A stretch of 64,000 nt of DNA from Pseudo-nitzschia pungens (taxonomy: Eukaryota; Bacillariophyta; Bacillariophyceae; Bacillariales; Bacillariaceae): contig CM074764.1 in NCBI GenBank assembly GCA_037355855.1, positions 4,489,753 to 4,553,752 on the forward strand, written 5' to 3'. The position numbers and the translations under genes are program-made. The notes under the pieces were generated by a model. That model was not told the DNA's origin and made no database searches. It saw nothing but the letters and a program-made list of their open reading frames with translations. Within the stretch, counting starts at the first letter, position 1; every line of letters begins with the position of its first letter. Shown one piece after another: positions 20,237 through 30,639 of the stretch.

Positions 20237-22084
20237 TCACACCCATACCCAAAACCATTCTTCGCCTTCTTCTTGATACGGGATCCTGCCCGTCGGCGTG
20301 CTCCTTATCGAGCGGGTATCGCTCCGGTGGCTTCCCAATTCGTTGTTGCTGTTGCTGTTGCTGATGTTGTTGTTGCTCCCGTTGCTGTTGTCGTCCTCGA
20401 GATGATAGGGCAGGGACGACATGGACGTCGACCCCCGCAGCTCGCTGCTCTCGTGTTCCATCGTTCCCACCGGACGGATCAGCGTCTCGAATTCTTCCCG
20501 CGACACACCCAACTCGTGCTGCAACTCCTTCTTGACGAGGTGCCACACGTACAACACGGCGACGAGCCCAAACAAAACGCCCGTGACGATAAAGGCGATC
20601 AGGGCCGCCTTTTCGCCCCGATTGTAATCGTCGTGTTTCAGGTCCTGCAGCTCGACGGCCCCCGCCGTGGCACCCAGCGCCACCGTGAATACCTGAAAGG
20701 GAAGAATGCCGATCAGGCTCAGGGCAAAGTCGTAGAGCCGGATCCCCGTGATCCCGCAGCAGTAGTTCAGGCCGTTGAACGGAATGATCGGACAGAACCG
20801 GAGCAGCAGCATGATCCGGAAGCCGTGCTTGTGCTTGAGTGCCTGGTCGATGGCCCTGACCAGGGGGTACCGGTTGGCAAAGAGCTTGACCAGATCGCGC
20901 ATCATGTACCGGCTGCGGACAAAGGCGATGATGGCGCCGATCCAGGATCCCAGAAAGCAGGAGATCGTCGCGGCCGTCACGCCGTACAGGACGTTGTCCA
21001 TGGACACGGTAAAGGCGTAGCCGGCGCCAAAGACCAGCAGAGTGGGGGGGACAAAGGCCAGTGTGCTCACGACAAAAATCCCCACAAAGGCAAAGACGGC
21101 AAGGGCGTGGTGCGTTGTCATCCAGACCACGAAGGAGTGGAGCCAGGTGACGATATAGTCCTGCCTGCCAAAGAACAAATCGTAAAAGACCAGCGTGGAG
21201 ATAACGAACAAAACGACCGTCAGCAGTTTCTTTTTCCACGTCTTGGCCTTGCTGTACTCAATGATATCTGCCAGCAGGCTCTTCAGTTCTGTCGTGAATT
21301 CTTTCAGGCGGCTGGAAGGTTTGGATGGTCCTTTCGACGTGTCGGGGGATGCCGCTGCCGATTCTTGTTCCAGGTGCTTGGTATTCAGATTGTTGATGAT
21401 AATGCTCATGGGATCCGGGCTCTGCATCGAGGAATGGATGGACGACGAGCTTGAAGGGCTCCGTGCGTGTTTTCCGGGAGGACTGTTCCAAGAGTGCGGA
21501 GAATTCTCTCCGTGCGGAGGCGGACTCCGTTGCTGCTGCTGCTGCGGAACTAGTATTGGAGGTGGAAGCGAGTAAGGCTCCGGACCCCCAACTATTGCAG
21601 TTGCGTTTGCAGTTGCGTTTGCGTTTGCGTATGCGTTTGCGTAGGGGACCCTTGGCACATTCCGATCCCACGCACTAGAATTGGACGACGACAAGCTGGC
21701 CTCTTCTTGCTGCTTGATTTTTGCGGTCAGCTCCTCGCTGGTTTCTTTTCTGGATTCGCACGCCAAGAGCGACCACCAGGGGCTCCGGCGGGGGGTCTGG
21801 CTGCCATCGCTTTCCACGGGAGGGGGCGATTCTACGCATCCGATCGGCGCTCCGTGGACCGTTAGTTCGACAAAGGATCGATGGGTTCCAGCGGTGTGCT
21901 GCCGTTGGGTCAGGGGCTCCGGAGGCGGTAGGGCTGTCGGAAATTCCGGCGGCTGCAGGGGAGGTGGCATTTCGGGGGGCTGCAGTGGAGATGGCAGTTG
22001 TTCCTCTGGATCCGTTTCCAACATCCCTATGGGGTTTCCGTGTGCCGTCAATGCGACAAACGATCGTTCCTTTTTCACTGGCAT
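20237..22084 (-). CDS. TVP38/TMEM64-type VTT (SNARE-associated) membrane protein
   Basis: Single-exon protein of 615 residues. Residues about 1-260 are disordered and Pro/Ser/Asn-rich and contain a duplicated motif, RSFVALTAHGNPIG and RSFVELTVHGAPIG. Then come a membrane span (LLTVVLFVISTLVFYDLFF) and the VTT/DedA core: FVGIFVVSTLAFVPPTLLVFGAGYAF, LGSWIGAIIAFVRSRYMMR, then RIMLLLRFCPIIPFNGLNYCCGITGI. The last is the re-entrant RF.P..PF..LNY.. signature. Further spans follow and a hydrophilic tail of about 100 residues with Asn-Ser repeats. Relatives (TVP38, TMEM64, TMEM41B, VMP1) act in Golgi or ER membranes, the last two as lipid scramblases. Which branch this one follows cannot be told. It is longer than typical TVP38 (about 340 residues) because of the extensions. 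Confidence 0.85.
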   Translation of the reverse strand: MPVKKERSFVALTAHGNPIGMLETDPEEQLPSPLQPPEMPPPLQPPEFPTALPPPEPLTQRQHTAGTHRSFVELTVHGAPIGCVESPPPVESDGSQTPRRSPWWSLLACESRKETSEELTAKIKQQEEASLSSSNSSAWDRNVPRVPYANAYANANATANATAIVGGPEPYSLPPPILVPQQQQQRSPPPHGENSPHSWNSPPGKHARSPSSSSSIHSSMQSPDPMSIIINNLNTKHLEQESAAASPDTSKGPSKPSSRLKEFTTELKSLLADIIEYSKAKTWKKKLLTVVLFVISTLVFYDLFFGRQDYIVTWLHSFVVWMTTHHALAVFAFVGIFVVSTLAFVPPTLLVFGAGYAFTVSMDNVLYGVTAATISCFLGSWIGAIIAFVRSRYMMRDLVKLFANRYPLVRAIDQALKHKHGFRIMLLLRFCPIIPFNGLNYCCGITGIRLYDFALSLIGILPFQVFTVALGATAGAVELQDLKHDDYNRGEKAALIAFIVTGVLFGLVAVLYVWHLVKKELQHELGVSREEFETLIRPVGTMEHESSELRGSTSMSSLPYHLEDDNSNGSNNNISNSNSNNELGSHRSDTRSIRSTPTGRIPYQEEGEEWFWVWV

Positions 22085-22904
22085 GGTGAATGGGGTAAAT
22101 GCTCGTTATTGCGCGTAATTACCGGTATGAATTTTGAGAGAAGGGGATTCTTCCGTGGAGCGTCGAGAGTTGGGTGATGGCACAGAGCTGTTTGGTGTCC
22201 TTACGGGCTGTAGGGTAATACAAGTAATAAGCTGGCTAGCCTTTACCGTACCGTACAAGCCAATGCGAGACGGAAACTTTTTTGTTGAGAATTCTTGCAA
22301 TACGAAACAGGAAACACGAAACAGGAAACGGGGCAATACAAGAATCGCCGTCGGATTGAGTTCCGTGTCGTGCGGTAAAGTTAAGTTGCCATGTGGTTAT
22401 TGGATAACCTTACTAGTAGTAAGTCTTTTAATCTTACTTCGCACATTACTTAATGGAACAATTCATTCCCGCCCGTTTTGCGCAGATGATTCACTCGAAA
22501 TAAAATTCTGTACGTAGTACGTAGGGTATTTCCCAGTAAGTTACCGTACAGTAATTACGAGCACTCATTTTAAATTAGTAGTAGTGAGTTACTTCGGTTG
22601 TTTTTTACTAACCTTACTTCGTAAGGTTTACTTCGTACTTCGTAGTATGTTGATTGAGAAAGCAAACACACCAGGCGGAAGAAAATAATAAGAGATTATT
22701 ATTCGTACCGGTATATCAGAACAATATCAGATACGAAGTACCTCTTTTAATATTAAACCGTAACGGTCCTTTTCTCTGACACGCAATGGTAACTGCTTCA
22801 GATTAATTTTAAACCAATCAAATTCAACCGTATTTTCCACGTTCTTCGTAGCAGAGGTGCTTAAGACAGAAACAAATACTTATGTATTAAGAAAGAAACT
22901 TCTT
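22085..22904. other. AT-rich spacer, promoter side of VTT gene
   Basis: No gene seen. Repeated words ACTTCGTA, GTACGTAGTACGTAG and GTAAGGTT are frequent at 22510-22640. The right end leads into the inverted-repeat flank of the Crypton-like element. Confidence 0.45.
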
Positions 22905-22943
22905 ATGCCATAAAAAACAAACACTTTTTCGCAAGCCGAGACC

Positions 22944-23056
22944 AAAAGAAAAGAAACACATAAATTTCGATTCCAACGTCGAAACGCAACGAAACGCCGC
23001 CGCAATGAAACGCCGCAACGAAACGCCGCAACGAAACGCCGAAACGAAAGAGACGA
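22944..23056. repeat. Left inverted flank of Crypton-like element
   Basis: Begins with the 24-bp arm (AAAAGAAAAGAAACACATAA..) and continues with GAAACGCCGCAAC units repeated about five times. The reverse complement of this segment recurs at 25424-25727. Confidence 0.75.
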
Positions 23057-23174
23057 AACAAAAGAGACAAAACACACGCACAAAACACACACTACTAGTA
23101 CTATGTAACTTGTAAGAGGAACATGCAAATCATCATCTACTAATTGTTTGTGGAACGTTAAACGTTGAACGACG

Positions 23175-25412
23175 TTAGAGTGTTTGAAGAATTTGGTTGT
23201 TGTTTTGCACGACCTGCTGTTGTTGTCGTGGTCGTGGTCTTGTTGCCCACGGATTCCTTGCCTGCAGACAAAACGATTTAGCCTTTTGGAGATGGATGTG
23301 GAGTGTTGAAAGGGTCTTCTTCTCCGCCATCATGAACGCATCACCTTCTTCTAGTACTGCTTCCAATGATTCACCAGCAGAAACTCTGTCTTTCACGAAC
23401 TGTATTACATGTTTGAGTTGCGAGAATTGCTTTTGCTCAGCAGCATTATAATGCTTTCGCCATTTATTGTGGCTTTTCTTCTCAAGCTCTTCAATCCCAC
23501 CAGGGAACGCATCGTCTTCGAACTGGCCGAGCCCGAACCACTCATTCCACATTGACGAAACTGACGAATGCTTTCGAAACACCGTTTTACTTTCGTTGAG
23601 GGTGCCGACAACGTCACGAACTGTTGTTGCTGTATGTTGGGCTGTTGCTGCTTGTCTTGAGAGCTGTTGATACCCAGACAAGCAATCCAGAAAGTGACTG
23701 AGGTCCTCGTTCTTGGTATATTGCTGATCTCTGAATTCTGTAACAGTGCCGTGCAAGGATTGAACATCCCGTTTAAAGTCCCTCGAAACATTAATGACGT
23801 CGGAATGAATGTTACGCAATTGAACACGAAATCCTGGAATGGCAACATCCATACTTCTTTTGATTGAAGTGGCTTGTGGTGCTGTTTCAGCCTGCGTTAC
23901 CTTAGCAACAAGTGCCTCTTGATAATTCTGGAACAGCTCGCTGTTGAAAACAGGGAACAAAAAGAGGCGGTGATTCCTTCCGTTGTGGAGTAACATGGCA
24001 GCGTCCTGCAGTACAACACACTGTAAATTGAGTAGTAGGTCGAAAAACGCTCTTGCTGTCGTTCGCTGCGGTTTCCCATCGACTGTCTTGATTGCGGTCT
24101 CGAGGAATGGAAAGACTTGATCTCGTAGCTCTTGCGGTGGGTCGATGGTATCTCATGCCAAAAAGTAACCGCCTCTGTCCTGGGAGTGTCCAGCCAACGC
24201 CCGCATTGCTTTCAACGGGAGTTTTGCGGAATACCGATCCTCTCTCACGTCAAGATTCCAATTTCCGAGCATCTTGATGTACTGGGGATTGACCTCTTTC
24301 ATCTCCAAGTCGACAGCTCCTGTGCCGCGTCCAAAGTGGATGAAATGCTTAGACGCAATTTGCAACGCTTTGCATGCATTTTTCATCACTTTTCCGTATG
24401 CTTGATTGGTGATTGGTTTGGTGCACACTGTATTCTTACACTCAGTGAGTAATTTGACGTCAAACCAGGATTCGTTCACTCCAAAGTCATATACAGCAAG
24501 CTCCCCTGTCAAATGGAACTGTGCCATCAAGTAGAAACCCAACGCACTAATGGGACACATGGCAACGTTTCTGTTCCTCATCACCCGTCCATACAATGTT
24601 TTGTTACCGTTTGTTTTTCCTGTGGCAATTTTCATGATCAAGATTTGGCACGGATGGACGCCTTCGTCAAGTTTAAGGATATTGCACAGATCAGACAGTT
24701 CGCACTTGAATAAAGACTCGCCGCGTAGCACACCTGCATGGGTCATACGGAAACAGTATCGATCTCGCAACGAAGCAATGGAATAATACTCTCTGTAACA
24801 ATTCTTCGCAAACAAGTAACTTTCAATCCTCTTGATGTTCTGAACGTTCATGTATGGCGACAGCATGTGATCTATCTTCTCCTCGTATCGTGCCTTCTGG
24901 ATTTTTTTCTTTCGTCCTTGCACCACACGAAGCAACTGGTTGACTCTTTTGGATCGAATATGTTCATTAAGAAGATTGTTGGCGTTTTGACTTCGCTGAT
25001 GCTCCAACAGTTTTAAGACTGCGCATAATGCGTGGTTGACAACATCGTATCCTACGGGGTTTACAGCGTCATCGTTGTTTATAAGGGACTCGGGGTTGTT
25101 GTTGTTAGTGTTGTATTTCAACATGACGGTGTTAAAATCGTTGACATCAAAAAACTGTTGTACTCCGTCGTTGTTCTTCTTTCGGCCCCTTGTCCGTTGC
25201 CCCCAATAGGCGTGGTAGAAAACAAAGCCGAACGCCTTTTCCTCTGTTACCATTTGTGGATAATCCAGGGAACCAAATACAACATTACAATACTCCTTGA
25301 ATTCTTCCACAAATCCCTTGTAGGCAAGCTTTGTATTCTCTGGAATACCATCTTCGTCGTCATGCTGGACTTGTCTTGTTGCTTGGGCAAATAAACCACT
25401 CGGGGAAGACAT
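23175..25412 (-). pseudogene. Crypton-type tyrosine recombinase with GCR1_C domain, interrupted by one in-frame TGA
   Basis: Starting at MSSPSG (25412), 419 codons run to a TGA at 24155-24153, then the same frame stays open for 325 further codons to 23175. The first part is a tyrosine recombinase with R230 (GVLRGES), the H359-x-x-R362 box (HFGRG) and the nucleophile Y394 (DRYSAKLP). The part after the stop contains MWNEWFGLG ... GGIEELEKKSHNKWRKHY, which fits the GCR1_C DNA-binding domain (W.EW..G, then KWR) found at the C-terminus of Crypton recombinases. Both halves share one frame with no other lesion, so this is a single protein broken by a nonsense change or read through. A short intron removing the stop is possible but no good sites are evident. 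An upstream ATG at 25496 would add repeat-derived residues. Confidence 0.75.
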
Positions 25413-25423
25413 GTTGCTTGCTT

Positions 25424-25727
25424 GTAATAGCGTTTCGTTGTTTCGGCGTTTGGTTGTTTCGGACTTTCGTTCCGTTTCACCGTTTCGTTGCGGCATTTCG
25501 TTGCGGTGTTTTGTTGCGGCATTTCGTTGCTTGTTGTTTGCTTGTTTTCTTTTATTTCTCTATTCTTTGGTGGATGTTTTCTTGCTGGAGACAAAAGGGA
25601 GTATTTTGTTTAGGGTGATGGGTGTTTTATTTGCTGTACTTGCTGTCGTTGTTGCGGCATTTCGTTGTGTGATTGTCGTCTTGTGTTGCAGTGTTTCGAA
25701 TCTAAATTTATGTGTTTCTTTTCTTTT
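25424..25727. repeat. Right inverted flank of Crypton-like element
   Basis: GCGTTTCGTTG and TTGCGGCATTTCG units, then a spacer, then the perfect 24-bp arm at 25704-25727 that is the reverse complement of the left flank. The start of the recombinase gene abuts this array. Confidence 0.7.
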
Positions 25728-25775
25728 CGAAAGTCTCACACTTTGGTTTGTTTTTTGTGCTGTCAGTTGCTCATT

Positions 25776-26460
25776 TGTTTTTTGTATTGTCGCGCGCATT
25801 CCTTCTTTGTGTCACTGCGCGCATTGTGAGTGTTTGCTCTGTTTGTCTCGTAGCAAAGCTACGCTGATATGGTATTAAATAACTCAAGTTATTGTTTCTA
25901 CTGTTATTAATCACACGGTTATTAATACTACTTATATTAAGTGCGCGCATAAATTATCTGATAATCATCCCAAATTATCTGATACGGAGCGGTTTTTGGT
26001 AAATATAATGATGCTTCGTAATACCGGTAAGGCTACGTATTGAATACGAAGTACGAAGTAGTAAGTAACCTTAACCTTGCGGTAGAGTAATTCATTGTCT
26101 GAATACAGTAAGGTACGGTAAGCTTAACCTTACAACGAAATTTGTAATAGCTGTCCTCCGTTCCACGTAGAAATTAGTACATTGGTACGGAGAACCAACG
26201 GACAGCTGTTCGCAATTTTGTAGAACAGTAAATTAATGGAACATAGGTTTGGCAAAAATTTTTTGGAAAAACAAGAATTAGATCGACGAAGATACTAATC
26301 TTACCGTACTACTAGTATGAGTAATTAACTTCGTATTTTAAATAGGAAGCAAATTCACTCGCTTCTTCTATCAAAATACTACAAGTAGTAGTATTAGAGA
26401 ATTCCTGGCATCTGTCCAGTACTAGTTCACATATTTAGACATAGGTAGTAGTAGTAGTAG
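25776..26460. other. AT-rich spacer with a hairpin
   Basis: No gene seen. Contains GCGCGCAT words near 25795-25945, TACGAAGTA words near 26040-26060 and an imperfect inverted repeat at 26138-26220 listed separately. A TAG-trinucleotide run ends at 26460. Confidence 0.45.
26138..26220. repeat. Imperfect inverted repeat (hairpin)
   Basis: Left arm 26138-26165 and right arm 26192-26220 share the core AGCTGTCC in inverted orientation, with AAATTxGxAAxAGCTGTCC on each arm and GTT(GG)TTC-type extensions. The loop is about 26 bp. It could be a miniature inverted-repeat element or a structured RNA; nothing further supports either. Confidence 0.5.
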
Positions 26461-27306
26461 ATATCTTTTTGGGAGAAGGTTGGAATTAGTCCCTTCACAC
26501 GAAACTGTCTCCGAGATCGTAACGTCGTGCACGAGCTGATGATTTTGCCAAACGGAAATATCGACGAAGCAAAGGACCCAGCGACGGTGGAACTACTGGA
26601 GCTCGAACATCGAAACGCTGCGGCGGTCGAAACGCTGATCAATTTTGGATTCAACGGAGACGTATTTCGTAAGCAAGCACCGCGGAAACAGCAACGAGTT
26701 ATGAGATCTGAAGCAACTACGGCGCGCGCAATCCAGGACACGATTGCAAAGGCAAATACGGCGGGAAAGAAGTACATCGTCTTAGGGGGAAGACCATACA
26801 ACTGCCACGATCAACACATTGCGGACGAACGAGCGCGTCGCGAAAAAGTGATCGTAAAATTGAAATCCACAAAGGCACAAGCGGAGGTATATGCGAAGAA
26901 TGAAACGGACTGCAAAGCGCTAATTCAGTCATGCAACGGCGATTTTGCAAAGCTACGGGTGAACGACATGAGAAAAATTTACGAATGGAAGCTCGGGAAA
27001 AAGTCTACAGGTCTGAAGAGAGAGGATGTACTGACTGCAATAGTAGCAGTGAAAGATGACCCTCCAGTTGATGGAGTTCCTTGCTGGACTGAAGGGGATG
27101 ACGCTGTACTGAAGAAGTTAGAGCAAGAGGATATCACAATTAAAGACACAGAGGTTGCAAAGAAGATGGCTGTGGAAGTTACAAATGCACTGATTACAAC
27201 AAGGGCTCTCACGAACGAGAGGGCGGAAATTGTAAAGGCACACATGTCCCCAGAGGCAATCAAAATGATGGAGGAGTCGCGAGCACATTACCCTTGTGAG
27301 GAGTAG
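26461..27306 (+). pseudogene. C-terminal fragment of a pogo/jerky-type (DDE_1) transposase
   Basis: The frame opens right after a TAG at 26458 and runs to 27306, about 281 codons, with no start codon in a natural place. The first residues read FWEKVGISPFTRNCL, the F...GI.PF.R.. element that follows the catalytic core in pogo/Tigger/jerky-like transposases. A Glu/Ala-rich helical tail follows, and a stretch near 26960-27040 (LRVNDMRKIYEWKLGKKSTGLKREDVL) resembles a SAP-like helix-turn-helix. The catalytic DDE region is absent upstream in this window. This is either a 5'-truncated transposon remnant or the last exon of a gene whose remainder was lost. The tail is intact, without stops. Confidence 0.5.
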
Positions 27307-28079
27307 CGCGAGCGCTTGTAGTTAATGTTGTTAGTGGTGGTGGTTTATTTGTTACAGAGCAGCAACTTGCCATTATTATTGTTGCAAATACATGTAATCA
27401 GAGCAAAAAAAAGTGATCGAAATTCGTCTCGGAGATTTCGAACCTCTATTTTGTCTATTTCGAACCTCTATCGATCGAAATTACGGTGGGCAGACAGACG
27501 CAGAGACAGAGCGGGTGTTTTTAGCGTTTTAGTGTGAAGTTCACCTGCTGACGCACGCGTAGCAAATGTACTGTGGTCCACGGTGTCTCGGTGAGGTTCG
27601 ACACTAAACCCTTAGGCAAGAATGACATAAAATGTGCTGGGGAGAAATTCACAAGAAACTGGCAACAATTATTTTGATGAAGTGTGAAGAGCTGTGAGAT
27701 TCAGCAAAGAATTCATATAATGTGATTAGGAGGACCAACTACCTTTTGTTGATATAGAAGTATTTTAGAAGGGTTTATGTACAAGTGCTAAAATACAAAA
27801 GCTAGAATTTGTTGATTCCCAATAAAAAAGGGCTGCTGTAATTGTAAACCCACCTGTTAACGTAACACAAACATTCAGTGTACAGTACCTACTATGGACG
27901 GATTGATATGATACTTTGTTACCATACATATTCATGCTCCCATGCTTGATGCTTTGAAGGTACAAATGACAGGCAGACAATGAAAATGTGCAGGAATGAA
28001 CGATCCACAATGAGCACCTCTATCCTAGAGGCAGCAAGTTGGATAAGCTCACCAACATTGGTGTTGATATCCAAGGAAA
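27307..28079. other. AT-rich spacer
   Basis: Downstream of the transposase tail. A direct repeat (ATTTCGAACCTCTAT-type, 27436-27472) is visible. No gene is supported. Confidence 0.45.
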
Positions 28080-28470
28080 CAAATTTGTACCCTCCTGGTA
28101 GCAATGCAAACCCGTAGCTCCTAAGATTGAGCATGTGACTTGGTTCTAAGTAATACATGGAAATGAAACTTTTAATGAGCTTATTTGAAAAAGTACTCCA
28201 ATGGAAAAATTGAGGGGGAAGAAGAGAGAACTACTACATTTGTAGCTGGGTGAGGTTCAAGAATGATACTTTTGTTCCCGGGTAGGTACAAATGTAACCC
28301 CATGGCTCCTAAGATCAAGCATATGACTTGGCTCTAAGTAGTAGAGATAAATGGGACTTTTAGTTCATTTGAAAAGGTGCTCCAACAGAAAAATGACGGG
28401 AAGGAGAGAAGGACTTTTGTAGCCAGGTGGGGTATAAGAATGATACTTTTGTCCCCACCAGGGTACAAAA
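28080..28470. repeat. Diverged tandem duplication of about 190 bp
   Basis: Two copies share GCTCCTAAGATYRAGCAT.TGACTTGG (28111 and 28302), CTCCAA.GGAAAAAT-type text, and GAATGATACTTTTGT (28260 and 28438). Non-coding. Confidence 0.65.
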
Positions 28471-28559
28471 TGTAGTCAGGAGAGGGGTGGATATACCATC
28501 TCCCTAGATTGTAGCTGACAGTGCTTGTAGTTTGGACAGGGGTGGATACAACATTTAGC

Positions 28560-29310
28560 ACCAAGGAAGGATCAAACAGGTAGACCTTCCCCATGGTCTG
28601 CAACAGTGATGCCACACACAACATCGGCAGCAGCAACAGCAGCAAGAACTGAGAAGCGCCACTGCTAACAATGAAACAGGCAAAACAGCCTCTGGTGGTT
28701 GCAATTGTTAGAAGTTACAGGTTTGTTAAATCCCATGGTCAAAAGCAAAAACAAGGAGAAAAAAGACCAGTTGTGAGCAATTCCTGAAAAAGACCAGTTG
28801 TGAGCAATTCCTGAGAAGCGCCAACACAACCAACAACAAGAACCAATGGGCAAGGGCAACAATGATGCCATAGACAGCAGCAGTATCAGCAACAACAAAT
28901 TGCAGCAGCAATGACAAGAATGTACCAGCAGACCTCTTCCCCATGGTCAAAAGCAAAAAGAAGCAGTGCACGAGTGATTCTGGACAAGCCCCACCACCAA
29001 CAATAAAACAGACAGACAGCAAAAAAGCAACAGCAAAATACAAATTGTTGCCTCAAAACTTACAGATTTGATGAATCCTATGATCAAAAGCAAAACAAAG
29101 AAGAAAAAAGACTGGTTGTGAGCAATTCCTGCAAAGGGCCAACACCAACAAAAATAACAAGAGGGTAGTGGAATCAACAATGCCACATGCAACAGCAGCA
29201 GCAGCAGCAGCAGCAGCAACAATGACAAACAGCAACAGTAATGGCAATAATGTACCAAGGACCTCTTCCCCATGTTCAAAAGCAAAAAGAAGCAGAGCAT
29301 GGTTCAATAC
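28560..29310. repeat. Degenerate tandem repeat of 200-320 bp units
   Basis: Three or four partial copies share the marks CCTCTTCCCCATGGTC, AAAAGCAAAA and GACCAGTTGTGAGCAATTCC. A nested 28-bp direct duplication lies at about 28768-28823. Each copy holds AGC/CAA-rich low complexity. Long minus-strand frames here (Leu-rich) are translation of the repeat, not genes. Confidence 0.65.
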
Positions 29311-29500
29311 AAAAGTGGTGTTTGAAAATTACAAGTTTGGAAATTATGAGGATTATTGAGCTAGTCCACCATCATAATACCATGTTATCATGTAGGACTC
29401 AGTAATAATCTTACAGAGAATAGTCCCGTCAACAGAGAGGGAGACCATGTCAGTCCCACCACCAGTTGGTTGTGTCTTTGCTCATACACGACTGATAAAC

Positions 29501-29640
29501 AGAGCTCTGTGTACTGTTCAACTAGTACAGAGTCCCATAACAACAAAAAAGTACACATGTATCTTGTGTGCCACCAAGCTCTGTGTACTGTTCAACTACA
29601 GAATCCCACAATAAAAAACAAAAAAAGTACAGATGTAAAA
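29501..29640. repeat. Tandem duplication of about 75 bp
   Basis: Two copies of AGCTCTGTGTACTGTTCAAC followed by an A-rich stretch and AAAAAGTACA.ATGTA. Confidence 0.7.
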
Positions 29641-30639
29641 TGATATCCAAGTTTTTGGGTACTGTACCAAAAAACAGTACAGCATACGCTGCTTGCATCA
29701 AAGAGACACCCTCCAGCTGCAACAAACAGCAAGGGACATTAGCTGACAAGTACCACCTCTCCATCGTGCTCTCCCTTACTACTACTGGTACTACTACTAG
29801 TAGTAGGACCATGCTGGGATTACATAACAAGATACTGACCTCTCTTCCTTTTCCTCCTCCTCGTGGTACCAACATCAGATGTATCATCCCAAGCTCTCGA
29901 ATTTCTATAGTAACAACGAATCAGTAGATCTCTCATAGAGCTTTCGATTGCGCCAGCCTTCATATGCTAACTCCTATCGCTGGTTGTCGAGTTATGGTCC
30001 TCGGAAGTTTCACTTTTGTTTTCAGTAAAGTCCTACAAGGTCTGCACGTCGCACGCACCACTGTTAAGAGCGGAAGGCATTTGGCGTGGAATTTAATGTG
30101 GACCTTCTGATTCCGAAGTAACTTAGCCGTAATTAACCTTACTTGTGCTACGTATTTCGATTCACGACTCACGACCAACAACGACCTTATGATGTGCACT
30201 CGAATAAGCCCCAATTCCGAAAATGCTTTCAACACTCTTTTTTGGTGCACCAAAAAATAATCAAAACAAAAAATAATAGAACTGAAAAATAATAATAAGA
30301 AGAAAAGAATACAAGACTAAGAGATCAAATTTGGACCTCTCTGTCCCACTATTCTCGTTCTCAATCAATATTATTCATGAAGGTTTCTCAGTTTGAAATT
30401 CCCATTTCACAACTTTTTTAAGAATGTTCTGATTGATTCATTCATTCCAGCGTCAGATAGAAATAACGTTTGACATGGGCGAAAACCTTCGAATGCAAAT
30501 GCATACATAAATAATAATAATAGGAGAGCCATCAAAACGAAGCTCTTAAAACTAAAAATTTACGCAACCACCGTCCCAGAGAAAGTTCCCAAAAGAGAAA
30601 AGCAATCTCACTGCTCCAAGAGAAGGCGCAGTGGAAAAA
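29641..30639. other. Spacer without recognised gene
   Basis: Includes the palindromic triplet stretch TACTACTACTAGTAGTAG at 29789-29811 and A-rich sequence upstream of the next gene. Small frames here have no recognisable features. Confidence 0.45.

Larger units (their letters stand above)
22905..25775 (-). mobile_element. Crypton-like tyrosine-recombinase element with flanking inverted repeats
   Basis: A minus-strand tyrosine-recombinase/GCR1_C gene (23175-25412) sits between inverted flanks. The strongest match is a perfect 24-bp inverted repeat at 22944-22967 and 25704-25727, extended imperfectly on both sides (ACACTTTxxGC.. and a GTTTTTTxTG tract) and inward by arrays of CGAAACGCCGCAA units. 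Cryptons are DNA transposons mobilised by a tyrosine recombinase, described from fungi, animals and stramenopiles, and normally lack terminal inverted repeats. The outer limits given are where similarity between the flanks ends; no target duplication is identified. Confidence 0.6.

Noticed and set aside
20273..21454. 393-codon plus-strand frame opposite the VTT gene
   Set aside because: Shadow frame; the minus strand carries clear membrane spans and signature motifs.
27540..27612. Possible tRNA (GAGGTTCGACAC B-box-like word)
   Set aside because: No acceptor-stem pairing or A box fits; I found no tRNA or rRNA in the window.
28665..29307. Leu-rich minus-strand frames resembling membrane proteins
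   Set aside because: Translation of AGC/CAA repeats; frames are shared by diverged repeat copies and break irregularly.
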